Below are positions 19,412 to 29,190 of a stretch of 64,000 bases of DNA, in pieces. Each line of letters starts with the position of its first letter. Within the stretch, counting starts at the first letter, position 1. Position numbers and translations under genes: made by a program. Origin of the DNA: Cadophora sp. MPI-SDFR-AT-0126 (taxonomy: Eukaryota; Ascomycota; Leotiomycetes; Helotiales; Ploettnerulaceae); assembly GCA_020747065.1 (NCBI GenBank), contig JAGMVK010000004.1:1798001-1862000 (forward strand), in the 5' to 3' direction. The notes below the pieces were generated by a model that saw only the letters and a program-made list of their open reading frames with translations, did not search any database and had not been told where the DNA came from.

Positions 19412-20952
19412 TTATGCGGCGACGGTTTCCTGGCGACCACGAGCGTTCTCGCCGTTGACGGTGCTGTCTTGGATAGATGGCGCGCCGACCTCTTCTTCCT
19501 CCTCCTCGTCCTCATCATCGTACTCGTCACCCTTGTGAGCGCTAGCTGGTACCCAGAGGCCAGACTCACGGTCGTTCAGGGGAGCGTCTTGGCCGGTGAG
19601 GTCGTGTCCCTCGGCATTGCGCTGAATGTTGTTACGGCGGCGTTGGGACAGAGTACGGGCACGGGTGGAAAGGGTGGAAGAGACCTTAGCATTGGCAGTG
19701 ACCCAGTTGGTGAGCGCATCCTCGCAGTCTTGGATGATCGCCTTGGACGCTTCGTATCCATCATACGCGGCACGAGTCTCACCAGGAGTGACTGGAGTAT
19801 CATCGATGAGCTCCAAAAGGTGCTTTCCATACCCAGCAATGATAGCCAGCTTCTCGCAGTGCTCACGAAGAGCATCGAATTGATAGGTGTACGCAGCCTT
19901 TAGCTTCTCGCGGGTAATGTTTGAGAGTTGAGCCTCAGCGACCAGGGACTCAGCCTCGGCACGGACAAGCTCTTGCTCGAGTACGACGATCTTGGGTGAA
20001 TTTGGCTCCTTGTACTTGAGCTGAGCGATTTGATCGGTGATCTTTTGCTTGCCTATCCGCGTGATTAGTTGAGAGCGCAATGAATAGTACCATGGTGTAA
20101 CTTACGGTCTCTGCTAGGTTGAACGGAAGCCTCAATGTTGCGGATGGACTTGATGGTAACACGGTATTGATCATAACGATCGATGTACTGGTCCTCAAGC
20201 TCACCAATCTCGTAGATCAGAACACCAAGCTTGTCCGTGACATCCGAAACATCGTCGTCACAGGCTTCACCCCAAATGGAGAGTTGTTGCTGGAGAAGCA
20301 TTAGCGAGAAGTAAAACTTGCGCCGACATCAATTACTTACAGCAACCTCCATGCGCTCACGGCCGACTTGCTCCATACTGCGCATGACATTCTTCTCCAT
20401 CTTCACGAGCTGAGATAGTTTCTTTGCGAGATCTGGACCGAATTGGCCGGCAGTTTGGCGACGGAGAGCATGGCCTATAGCAACGAAAGTTAGCAAACGG
20501 TTGTAAAGAGGATATAGAGACATGGCGAGCTCGGAGATTTGTCATTAAAGGAAATGGAGTGGAAACGGGGCGACTATTGCTGATGTCTTGTGGGAAAGGA
20601 AACACAGCCATGGCGGACTCAAATCATGCCACTGTCATTTGGACGGCTTTGCAAATGATCACAACTCTCCAGTCCAATCCACATTTTGTCTCATTGTACC
20701 ATTATGTGAGGCGAATAGGATCGAGCTTCAACCACGGTAAAGAAAGTGCACTAACCAAGTCCACCCTTTCCGAAGAGTCTGCCTCCCTTCGTGCTGGAGG
20801 ATGGTGGGGGAGGGTTCTGGAGTTGCGAGGCCTATGAGGTAACGGTCAGTAACAAGCTCCGAGAGTCTCCGGCACACCGTAGCTATTGTAGAGAGCGAGG
20901 ATATACTTACAGTTGGAGCCCGCGATTGTCTCATAGAATAGGTGCGATGCAT
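19412..20952 (-). CDS. PIL1: Eisosome core protein Pil1/Lsp1
   Basis: Five exons (minus: 20952-20911, 20831-20756, 20474-20341, 20289-20106, 20052-19412) sum to 1,077 nt, 358 aa. The start [14 protein letters not shown] and the following [10 protein letters not shown] are characteristic of filamentous-fungal Pil1 N-termini. Further on, [31 protein letters not shown] and [15 protein letters not shown] are signatures of the BAR-like Pil1 domain. Pil1 scaffolds eisosomes, the furrow-like plasma-membrane domains, binding PI(4,5)P2 through the N-terminal amphipathic region and basic patch. The C-terminal tail is highly acidic ([12 protein letters not shown]). The small first exon is confirmed by its conserved sequence. 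Regulation by phosphorylation is known for the yeast protein but cannot be seen here. Confidence 0.95.
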
Positions 20953-21082
20953 GTTGACGGAAGCTGCGGGAATGCGCAAAGCTGACGAGCGGTGTAGATA
21001 GATAGAAGACTCGAGGCTATCGCAGTAAAACAGAGAGATTGTGGGTATCAAGTATGATGATGTCTGAGCAGGAAAGCAGAAT

Positions 21083-21135
21083 TGTGTTGTGATGTGTTGT
21101 GATGTATTGTGTTGTGTTGTGTTGTGTTGTGTTGT
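21083..21135. repeat. TGTTG-type simple repeat
   Basis: Tandem (TGTTG/TGATG)n array about 130 bp upstream of the pil1 start codon. Confidence 0.85.
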
Positions 21136-21238
21136 TATGAAGAAAAGGATGATGGAGAGGGGAGCTTTGGTATTATTGCTGGCGGTGGTTGCGGGTTGCG
21201 GTTGCTACCTCTCTAGCGGATTTACTCATGACGATCAG

Positions 21239-21301
21239 TCCCCAGTCGTCCCAGTCGCCCCAGTCGTCCCAGTCGCCCCAGTCGTCCCAGTCGTCCCCAG
21301 C
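21239..21301. repeat. 9-bp minisatellite with alternating variants
   Basis: Repeats of a CCAGTCGTC / CCAGTCGCC unit, roughly seven copies. The two variants mostly alternate, giving an 18-bp higher-order period. Confidence 0.85.
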
Positions 21302-21311
21302 CGAGCAACCA

Positions 21312-21336
21312 GGATGATGATGATGATGATGATGAC
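21312..21336. repeat. (GAT)n trinucleotide repeat
   Basis: About eight tandem GAT units just after the minisatellite. Confidence 0.85.
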
Positions 21337-22242
21337 GTAGAAGGTCTCCACTATTTAAGTACCCCGCTAAGCTCAGTGCAGCTCAAGAACAAACAAAGTT
21401 TCGATACACGAGAGCAGGAGCAGCAAATCAGATGCAGGTATTACAGACAGATGGAGTAAGAGTAAGCTTAGCTCGACGACTTATTTGCCATGTACTTGTA
21501 AGTACTGTAAGTACATGTCAAAAACAAAACGGAACGTGCAGGGGTTCTTCCTTGCATCTCGGGAGGGACTTGAGCACTCGAGCAGCTGGAATTGGACCCT
21601 GACTGCATCTCTCCCTCTCTCTCTTGCCGCTCTTTCATCCTTGGCCACTGTTTACTCCACTCTAACCCAACAGCAACTGCTGTGTACAAACACAGTACAG
21701 CACAGCACAGCACAACTCCATGAAACATCCTCCCGATTCAGACATCCTCGATCCTCCTCTTTCCGCATCCATCATGATCTCCACCGGGATATCCCCCCAA
21801 TGCTCTGTCCTGCTCCACCCGCACTCCACAATCGCTCATGAGACAGACCATCCAACCAACCAACCAACCATCCAGCATCTAGACTTCATTGATACCGGTA
21901 AGGGTAAGGTAAGCGCTGTACTTCGGTACATTATAGCGTACACCAAAACGACATCCGAGACCAGACCAGACGAGACAATGAACGCCTCAACCCATCTATC
22001 TAGCTGTTTGCTTGACTACGTCACCGTTTTGAACCACACCACATCATACCACGTTTTGCAAATGAAGCAATCTTGAATTGAAGCAATAGTAAGGTATGCT
22101 AGGCTTGGATGAGCTTGGGCACAGGAAGATAGTCCCGACGATGTTACTTTAGTCTTCGTAGGTCCGTGGCTGTGCTGTACCTGACTGCTTTAGGTAATGG
22201 ATGGGTGCTGATCAGCAGGGGGCTGGAGGATAGTCACGTGCA

Positions 22243-22265
22243 TGCGTGTGTGTGTGTGTGTGTGT
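22243..22265. repeat. (GT)n dinucleotide repeat
   Basis: About ten GT units in the region between pil1 and the EZH2 gene. Confidence 0.85.
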
Positions 22266-23222
22266 TAATCACAAGCCTTCGGGGGTAGGAAAGCGGGCAA
22301 AGTCAATTGTTGGCTCGACTGTTTGCCGCATTCGGATTTGGCTACGGATGATGGAGGTATGGTTGGTGTGTTAATTATTCTCGGCTGCGAAACGGCCAAA
22401 TCAAGATGTAATACTCCCGTCCCGTGGAAACTGTCGGCCCGCTGACTCATCCCTTTTTAATGTTTACTTCAGTTCCCCTCCCCTCTATACCCCCTACATA
22501 CTTTCTCGCTTAATCAACATTTCTCCTTCGGTGTCGATTGTTTCCTATTGGACTGGGCTAACCTTCAGCGAAAATTATAACCTTAGAACGGCGCCCGAGT
22601 CTAGCATTCTCATTAGTCAACTCATGTTCTACAGACGGTCGCCATGGAAAGGTCAAGAGATATTTCTCGCTTCTACTGTCTTCCATGCCCAGAATAGTAT
22701 ACCTATAAACCTTTGTAGTACTTAGCTGAGTCAGATTGAGCGGAAAGGGGAGCGCGAGTCTTAGGTAGCCCATCTATCACGGTTCTTCTCAAGGGTCAGC
22801 CTTTGAGTTGGGGACATGCGTGCCCTGCGCTTCAACCCCGATTCAGGTATTCTGTCATACCCGAGTGTGTACCGAGGACAGGTACTTTTGAGTGTCGAAA
22901 GGATAATGTAGATGATGATGATTTGTGCCACTACCCAGACTGGGCAGCTTCGTTCTTAGTTGTACATCTGGAAACTGCGCTCATCAACAACAGCGGCAAG
23001 AATTCGTCTTCTAGCAAAGCACCACCGCCAGACTGTGGCCTACTTAGATCCTGGCGCAACGAGACGTGGATAATTGCTTTGAGGACCCAGAACGGCCCTC
23101 AATATGCAGGAGAAGTATGCCAAAGGCCACCAACCACCAAAAATGCTCCTGAAATGCATGCATGCCTTAGCTCCATGTCCTGTAGATTTTGATGTGGAAA
23201 AAGAGGTCAGACAATCAACGAG

Positions 23223-26200
23223 TTACCGAGTATACCTTGCCGGTCTGAATCTCTTCCTTCTCGGCCTCAAATCATCATCATACTCTTCAGCATCCTCCTC
23301 AGCCTGAGCAGCATAAATTTCCTCTTCGACAACCGGTCCCATCGGCGCAGCCGTCTTCCGCATCTTACTCCCACTCCCCCTTCCCTTCTTGTCCCCCACC
23401 TTCCCACCTCCTCGAATCGCATTAATCTTCTCCCTAGTCCCCTTCTTTCTCTGATCCATACCATCCAGCGCATCCAGCGCCTCCTCTCCCTCCAACACAC
23501 CGCGCTTACCACCTGCTTTCGCCTTCGGCAATGTCTTATTCAAGCCCTGCTTCTCCGCGAACTTCTTGCCATAGTTGAAGAGGAGCTCCTCGCCGACGTC
23601 GATGTCTCGAATTGCTACGAATTTGATGCGGTGTTCGCCGTTGACGAGGACGATCTTGGCTTCGCAGTTGAGTCCGTCAGCGAGGCTGCCGCTGTGGTTG
23701 ATGAAGCGGGTTTTGTTGCCTAGGCGAGCGGCATCGATTACGCGCTCTTTGTTGAGGTCAAAGAGGAAGGAGAGGAATTTGCGGTCGTAGACTATACCTC
23801 GTCGGTCCGCTTCTTCCGAGGAGATGTTCTGGGAAAGTATGAGTGCAAATTCTGGTGGTTCTTTCTCGATTAATGTTTGACTTACCTCACCAGAATACTC
23901 GCTGAGATAATCGCCTTTCTTCACGGGTTCCGCGAGGTAGAGACCGAAGCCGACGAGCTGACTCTCGCCCATTACCATGGCTTTTGAGACGCCTCGTTGT
24001 AAATAGACATTTTGACAGCCTGTTGTGAAGAGTTCGTCATCGTACTTGTTTGCTGGGTTGATGCGGGCCAATGCCCCGCAAGAGTCACATTCTGGACCGC
24101 ACTCTCTGTTCATTTTGATACAGATACAGCTGTCTGATGTACATGGTAGCCCAAACGCCAGGCAAGCGCAGCCAGTAAATCTTCTGGGGCAGTCATCCGA
24201 GCAGCCGCAGAAGCTCTCGCACAAAATGTTCGAGCTGGCGCAAGGACATGAAGTCTCTTTGTCGCCTGGTCGAACGATGCAAGGTCCTGGGTGTCCACAC
24301 TGTTGGAATGGGTCAGTACATTATATCAAATAGATAGAGTATAACTGACGGCAACTGCTTGTTTTCTTTCTTGATGCAGGTGGGCAGTGGTATAATCGTT
24401 CAAGTCTCCTCTGAGAGCTTTCTTCTTGTTGTCGTACCATTCGGGTTTCCTCGCCCGTCCGGGAGGAGGTTCCTCTACTTCTTTCTTGGGATGCTCGCTC
24501 TCGTACCGCTGAATCTCAGCCCAAACAGTCCAACAAGGAATATTCAGGGCATAGGCGATGTAGCAAGACCGATAATTTGGGTGCCGGTAAGTTGCAATCA
24601 TTTGTGGCAGGACCGCCAAGTGCTCTTCATCAAACTCGTAGTCCAAATCTGAGAAATCAGTAGCCATGTAACACTCATTCGAACAGGACTTCTTTCGATT
24701 CTGGGGTAGAGATTCGATATTATCCTTGGCTCGATTCTCATATCGACGGAGTGTATCTTCGTAGTTCAGATTGAGAGGTTTCGGGTCGTATTTCATCTCA
24801 GGTGGTCCTTCATGGCCATCATCGTCAACATCGCTTGAGTCTATACGCTCATGAATGAAGTCTCCATGTGTCGGACAATCGATAGCTGCACATATCAAAC
24901 ATGTAAGATCTGCGTATGTTCCGATCCGGTTCGAAGCAGGACTCGGTTTCTTCTTCTCAACCTCGTTTCTCGCCGCTTCAATCATTTCCTTCAGCAAACT
25001 AGCTGGGAGAACCACATCTTGTGTCGCGATATCGAAGACTTTGTCGAAAGCGTCACAAAACATACTGGCGGCTTGTCTAGTGTGAGTATCCAGTGGCTCA
25101 CCCAAAGATTCGAGGAGTAGTCTCCGGTTGCGAGGCTCTATGCCCAGTTCGCCGCTCTCCTCGTCTTGTTGTAGAAGGTAATGTTTGAGAGCCTGCAGGT
25201 CAAAGCCAAGTTGGAGATCATCCAACCACATCGGCAGATATTGTCGGATACGGGAGTTTTCTTCGGCCTCGCGGCTGGTTTCGGAACTGCGGGGGCTGTA
25301 GACTTGTTCCAATTCCTTGACAAGTCGTCTAAAATTGGCTTCATTTCTCGAGTCGCCCAGAAAGGGAATGAATTTCAGTTTCTCGTCATCTGCCTTCAGA
25401 ATATTGCGCCGAACATTTGTGTGCGAACTGTACTTTGGGACCCGTGGGGTGTCTCCAGACACTGGTTTAGCCAAAAGCGTGCTCTTGCCTTTGCCCAACT
25501 TGCCATTCTTTTGAACAGGCTTCAAGGAATTAGCAAAGCAAATGGGATAGAGTGGTAGTACTTACGTAGTGATGGAGAACATCCTTGGTCTTACCGAAGG
25601 GTACTGGTGCTCCCGGCTCTAGTGTCACGGAGGTCATAGACGCAAAAGGTGAAATTTTGTCAACAGCCAGGATGTTCCTCTCAAGAGCAACCTCTCGTGC
25701 ATCGGCTAAGATATATCTTGTGGATAATGCATGGTCATCCCTCATGCCTTGCAAGAAGCCGCGTAGCCGGTCTTCTAGACCAGATGCATTTTCTTGAGTG
25801 TTGGGCTTGACTAGACGCGCCATGCGCTGCCTGGGAGACTGGCTTCGACGTTCTGGCAGAGGCTCTCGCGCAGTTTGCTTCTGTTTCCTCTGTTGTAGGC
25901 GAGTAATAAGTGGCGATGTCGAGCCAATTGAGGAATTGTCATTTCGTGACTTTCGGTCGCTATTTGCTTGTTTGGCAGGGGAGCCATTTGGGACCATCTG
26001 GACCCCAGGAGGGAAGATGTCTTCTATTTCGTCATCTTCATCCTGGTCTTCATCATCGTCATCGTCTTCTGCTAGAAATGCAACTCGATGTATCAGAGAA
26101 TCGTCTCTAATCATATCGCGCAGAACTGCTTCTGAAGGCTTGATGATTGGGTTAGTTACCAGATCTGGACTGTCCTTCGAAGCGGATATAACAGGTGTCC

Positions 26201-26660
26201 TTATCGGATATGCATGTGTAGGAGGCCTTCCAAAAGGTAGATTGTAAGAGGGTGATTCCTTGTTGGCTGCTTCCGTGGAATTCCTCGGCGAAGCCCGAGA
26301 TTGTGTGAATGTCGGCCGAAAATTTGGTATTGATAGAGGCTCCGTGGAGTATGTTTGGGTGGATGATCGGGGCGAGAACGTCACAGCTGGTGCCACAGTA
26401 GCTCGTCCTGGGCTTTTGGGCATAGAATCTTTCTGGTCGACCATCGGAGGAGCATTTGAGGTCACAACTGACGGTTCTCCATCATGGAGACGAGCACTGG
26501 AAGCACCAGTGTGCAGGGGGCGTGACGGAGGAGAAGGTGTACGCAGGTCGATTGGACCTGTCTGTCTGACGGGCTGCCGTCTAGGTGGAGATTGAAGTTC
26601 AGCATCTTCATCGCTGCTAAGAAGATCAATGACAACGGGACGTGGGCGTTGAGAAGCCAT
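23223..26660 (-). CDS. EZH2/KMT6-type histone H3 lysine 27 methyltransferase (PRC2 catalytic subunit)
   Basis: Four exons (minus: 26660-25566, 25519-24350, 24299-23886, 23828-23223) total 3,285 nt, 1,094 aa. The N-terminal ~300 residues are disordered with Ser/Pro-rich and acidic stretches. The middle is an EZH2-like body with a cysteine cluster (TCLICAAIDCPTHG) and a SANT-like segment (IPCWTVWAEIQRYE). The cysteine-rich CXC domain begins CGHPGPCI at about 756, then CESFCGCSDDCPRRFTGC. The SET domain (about 845-995) contains GFGLYLAEPVKKGDYLSEYSGE, DRRGIVYDR, RFINHS and LLFNYG. CXC followed by SET is diagnostic of E(z)/EZH2. A basic C-terminal tail (about 95 aa) is probably disordered. Intron 3 (57 nt) is in frame and stop-free. 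Expected role: facultative heterochromatin and silencing of accessory genes; this function is inferred from the family. Confidence 0.93.
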
Positions 26661-27329
26661 AAGGCCGGAGATGCTCTTTGAGCTGGCCGACTAGGTGCCT
26701 ATTACTCTCAGATCAATATACAAGTCTTGATCTTAAGCCTGAGCGATTGGTCGCGGGACTTCCGTTCTTGCTTTGGAGCATGAGGTCAACAGGGTTTCGT
26801 CGAAGACAAGTTTGCTATCACGTGATGATTTCTCTTTTCTTAGAGACCGAACGGTGATATCTGTTTAGGAGTAGGTCGACTTGTTGTGAGAGAGGTGATT
26901 TGTCTCGGAAGAAGTGGCTGGAAAAGCTTTCAGAGTTAGAAGTGTTGAGTTTGGAGCAGGGAATATGAGCATACATCCAGACGCGATCCCTACGCGACAG
27001 CAGCGTCTCTTCCTCCTCCACACCCAGCGATCAAACCAAGCCAACGATCCTCTACTTCCTCTCATCCAGCCCCGGATGGCTACTCTGCTACTCTGCGGCC
27101 CCAAGAATTATTATGAGAAGGAAGAGAGCATATCAAAAGCGGTAGAAGGTGATTTGTGGATAGCTTCTATTACCCTGCCTGCTGCACCTGTGTGCACGGC
27201 AGTGCGCGGGCATGGGCGGGCGGGCATTTGAAATAGGAGGTCGGCATTGGGTGGAACTGAGTGCATGCATAAGTCCGCACAACCATACATAATGATTCAC
27301 AACTCGCTTACATAAGTCCAAATGTTTTA
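26661..27329. other. EZH2 gene upstream region
   Basis: No gene supported. This is the presumed promoter and 5' leader of the EZH2-type gene, up to the left end of the pogo-like element at 27330. Confidence 0.5.
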
Positions 27330-27388
27330 ACGTACTTGATAAGTAAGCTGGCCGTGCATGTAAGGTGGCCACGCCCCACCAAAACCAC
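27330..27388 (+). repeat. Left 59-bp terminal inverted repeat
   Basis: Begins ACGTACTTGATAAGTAAGC. Identical in reverse complement to 29130-29188. Confidence 0.93.
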
Positions 27389-27412
27389 TACTTTTACCTT
27401 CTTCAACCAGTC

Positions 27413-29074
27413 ATGTCTCAACGAACCAAGGCCCAATTTGCTTCTAAGGAAGGGCGAATGGCTCTTGCGATCAATTCGTACAAATCTGGCTATTTTACAA
27501 GTCAACGAGGCGCAGCTGCTTCGTACGACGTACCAAAATCGACATTTCAAACGCGTCTTCAAGGACGCCCCTCTCGACAAGAATATCGGTCTACAAACCA
27601 CAAACTCACAGCTACGGAGGAATTAACGCTCGTTAATTGGATTTTATCTATGGACGAACGAGGTTTACTGGTCTGTACGGCTTCAATTCGAGTTATGGCT
27701 ATATTACTTCTCCAAAAACGGACCGGTACGGACGCGTCTTCTACGCGTACGATTGGAGTTCGGTGGCCATATAACTTCGTCCAACGCCACGACTCTTTAC
27801 GGACCCGATACAACCGGAAATACGATTACAAACGTGCTCTCTGCGAAGATCCTACGGTTATTCGAGACTAGTTCCGACTCGAACAAAATACAGTCGCAAA
27901 ATATGGGATTCAAGACGAGGATATTTACAACTTTAATGAGACAGGCTTTCAGATAGGCGTAATCTCAACTGCAAAAGTTGTTACAGCTTCTGAACGAGCT
28001 TTACGGCCCGTTACGATTCAACCTGGGAACCGTGAATGGGTTACGGCTATTGAGTGTATTAATTCGAGCGGTTAGTCGCTTCCCTCGATGATTATACTCA
28101 AAGGCAAAACTCATATCTCTTCTTAGTATCTCGACTCTTTACTATCCGATTAGACAATTGCAGTTAGTGATAATAGCTAGACGACTGATCAATTAGGCTT
28201 AACTTAGCTTACGGACGTGTTTCATCCGTATACAAAGGATCGTATGAAGGGTGTATATCGGCTTTTGATTCTTAACGGACACGGAAGCCACGTAACGCCT
28301 GAATTCGACTTGTTTTGCAAAGACCACTGTATTATTACTCTTTATATGCCACCGCATTCGTCGCATTTACTTCAGCCTCTTAACGTTAGCTGTTTTGCGG
28401 TCCTTAAGCGTTCGTACGGACGACAAGTTGAAGACTTAATACGGGCCGGGGTTAGCTATATTAACAAGTCTGACTTCCTTTTAGCTTACCTTACGGCCCG
28501 TACAGAGTCTATAACTTCAAATACGGTCCGTAGCGGGTTCGCAGCTACTGGATTAGTCCCGTACGACCCTGAACGTGTCCTCTCGAAGCTCAATACTCAA
28601 TTACGGACGCCTACCCCTCCTCCTCCTCCCGCGACCGAACAAGCGCCTTAGGTTCCAGAGACGCCATATAATATACAGGAGTTGGAATTACAAGCTAAGG
28701 CAATCGGAGACTTCGTACAGCGTCGTACAGCTAGTTCTTCTAGCCCTACGGACCGTGCAATTCAACAATTAGTCAAAGGTTGCCAAATGGCTATGCACTC
28801 TGCAGTCCTTCTCGCGGACGAAAACAAGACGTTACGGGCCGTAAATGAACGCCAAAAGAAGAAGAGAGCTGTACGGAGGTCGTATATTACTACAAGGGGT
28901 GTTTTAACAGTTCAGGAGAGCTTGAATCGATCTGTAATTGCGAATACAGAGCCTACGGGTCAGTTTACGGGTGGGGTTGAAGAGCGACGAATTCGCGCGC
29001 CGCGGACGTGTAGTATGTGTAAATCGCTCGAACACACGGCCCGTACGTGTCCACTTAATTTCAATTCAAATTAG
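27413..29074 (+). pseudogene. Pogo/Fot1-like transposase interrupted by seven TAG codons
   Basis: A single frame runs from the ATG at 27413 (MSQRTK), just inside the left repeat, to the stop at 29072-29074, with no frameshift. It is broken only by TAG at 27869, 28073, 28124, 28151, 28178, 28205 and 28649. By comparison with the family as I know it, each falls where Trp (TGG) is normal. The N-terminal half has a Tc5/CENP-B-like DNA-binding region. The DDE_1 core retains YNFNETGF (27935), LLILNGHGSH (28274) and LLQPLNV (28382), where Asn stands at each position that is normally the catalytic Asp. The C-terminus carries a CCHC zinc knuckle (CSMCKSLEHTARTC). The changes fit G-to-A in TpG context, as RIP produces. 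The protein is certainly inactive. Confidence 0.92.
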
Positions 29075-29129
29075 CCTAGTTTAATAATAATAATTTCAAT
29101 TCGTTGTTGAGTTATTAGTTCTTGAAGTG

Positions 29130-29188
29130 GTGGTTTTGGTGGGGCGTGGCCACCTTACATGCACGGCCAGCTTACTTATCAAGTACGT
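29130..29188 (-). repeat. Right 59-bp terminal inverted repeat
   Basis: Exact reverse complement of 27330-27388, followed by TA. Confidence 0.93.
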
Positions 29189-29190
29189 TA

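Larger units (their letters stand above)
20953..23222. other. Long pil1 upstream region with several simple repeats
   Basis: About 2.3 kb between the pil1 start and the 3' end of the EZH2 gene, with no supported gene. Pil1 promoter elements must be at the right of 20952. Several simple repeats lie within (listed separately). The plus-strand frame 22803-23192 has no recognisable domain. Confidence 0.5.
27330..29188 (+). mobile_element. Pogo/Fot1-like Tc1-superfamily transposon with perfect ends
   Basis: A 1.86-kb element bounded by 59-bp inverted repeats. By eye the sequence 27330-27388 is the exact reverse complement of 29130-29188. TA lies immediately outside each end (27328-27329 and 29189-29190), the expected target duplication. 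It encodes one degraded transposase. Unmutated ends around a badly damaged coding region are notable. Confidence 0.93.

Noticed and set aside
22803..23192. 129-aa frame upstream of pil1
   Set aside because: No recognisable domain, no splice model, and it lies in a repeat-rich non-coding region.
25798..26247. Plus-strand 149-aa frame opposite the EZH2 N-terminus
   Set aside because: Ser/Arg-rich shadow of the disordered N-terminal exon, with no domain or start context.
27413..29074. Readthrough or stop-codon recoding of the TAG codons
   Set aside because: The catalytic aspartates are also lost and the changes share one dinucleotide context, so mutational decay explains it better. The other genes use TAG normally as a stop (for example the sugar permease and Clr5 genes).
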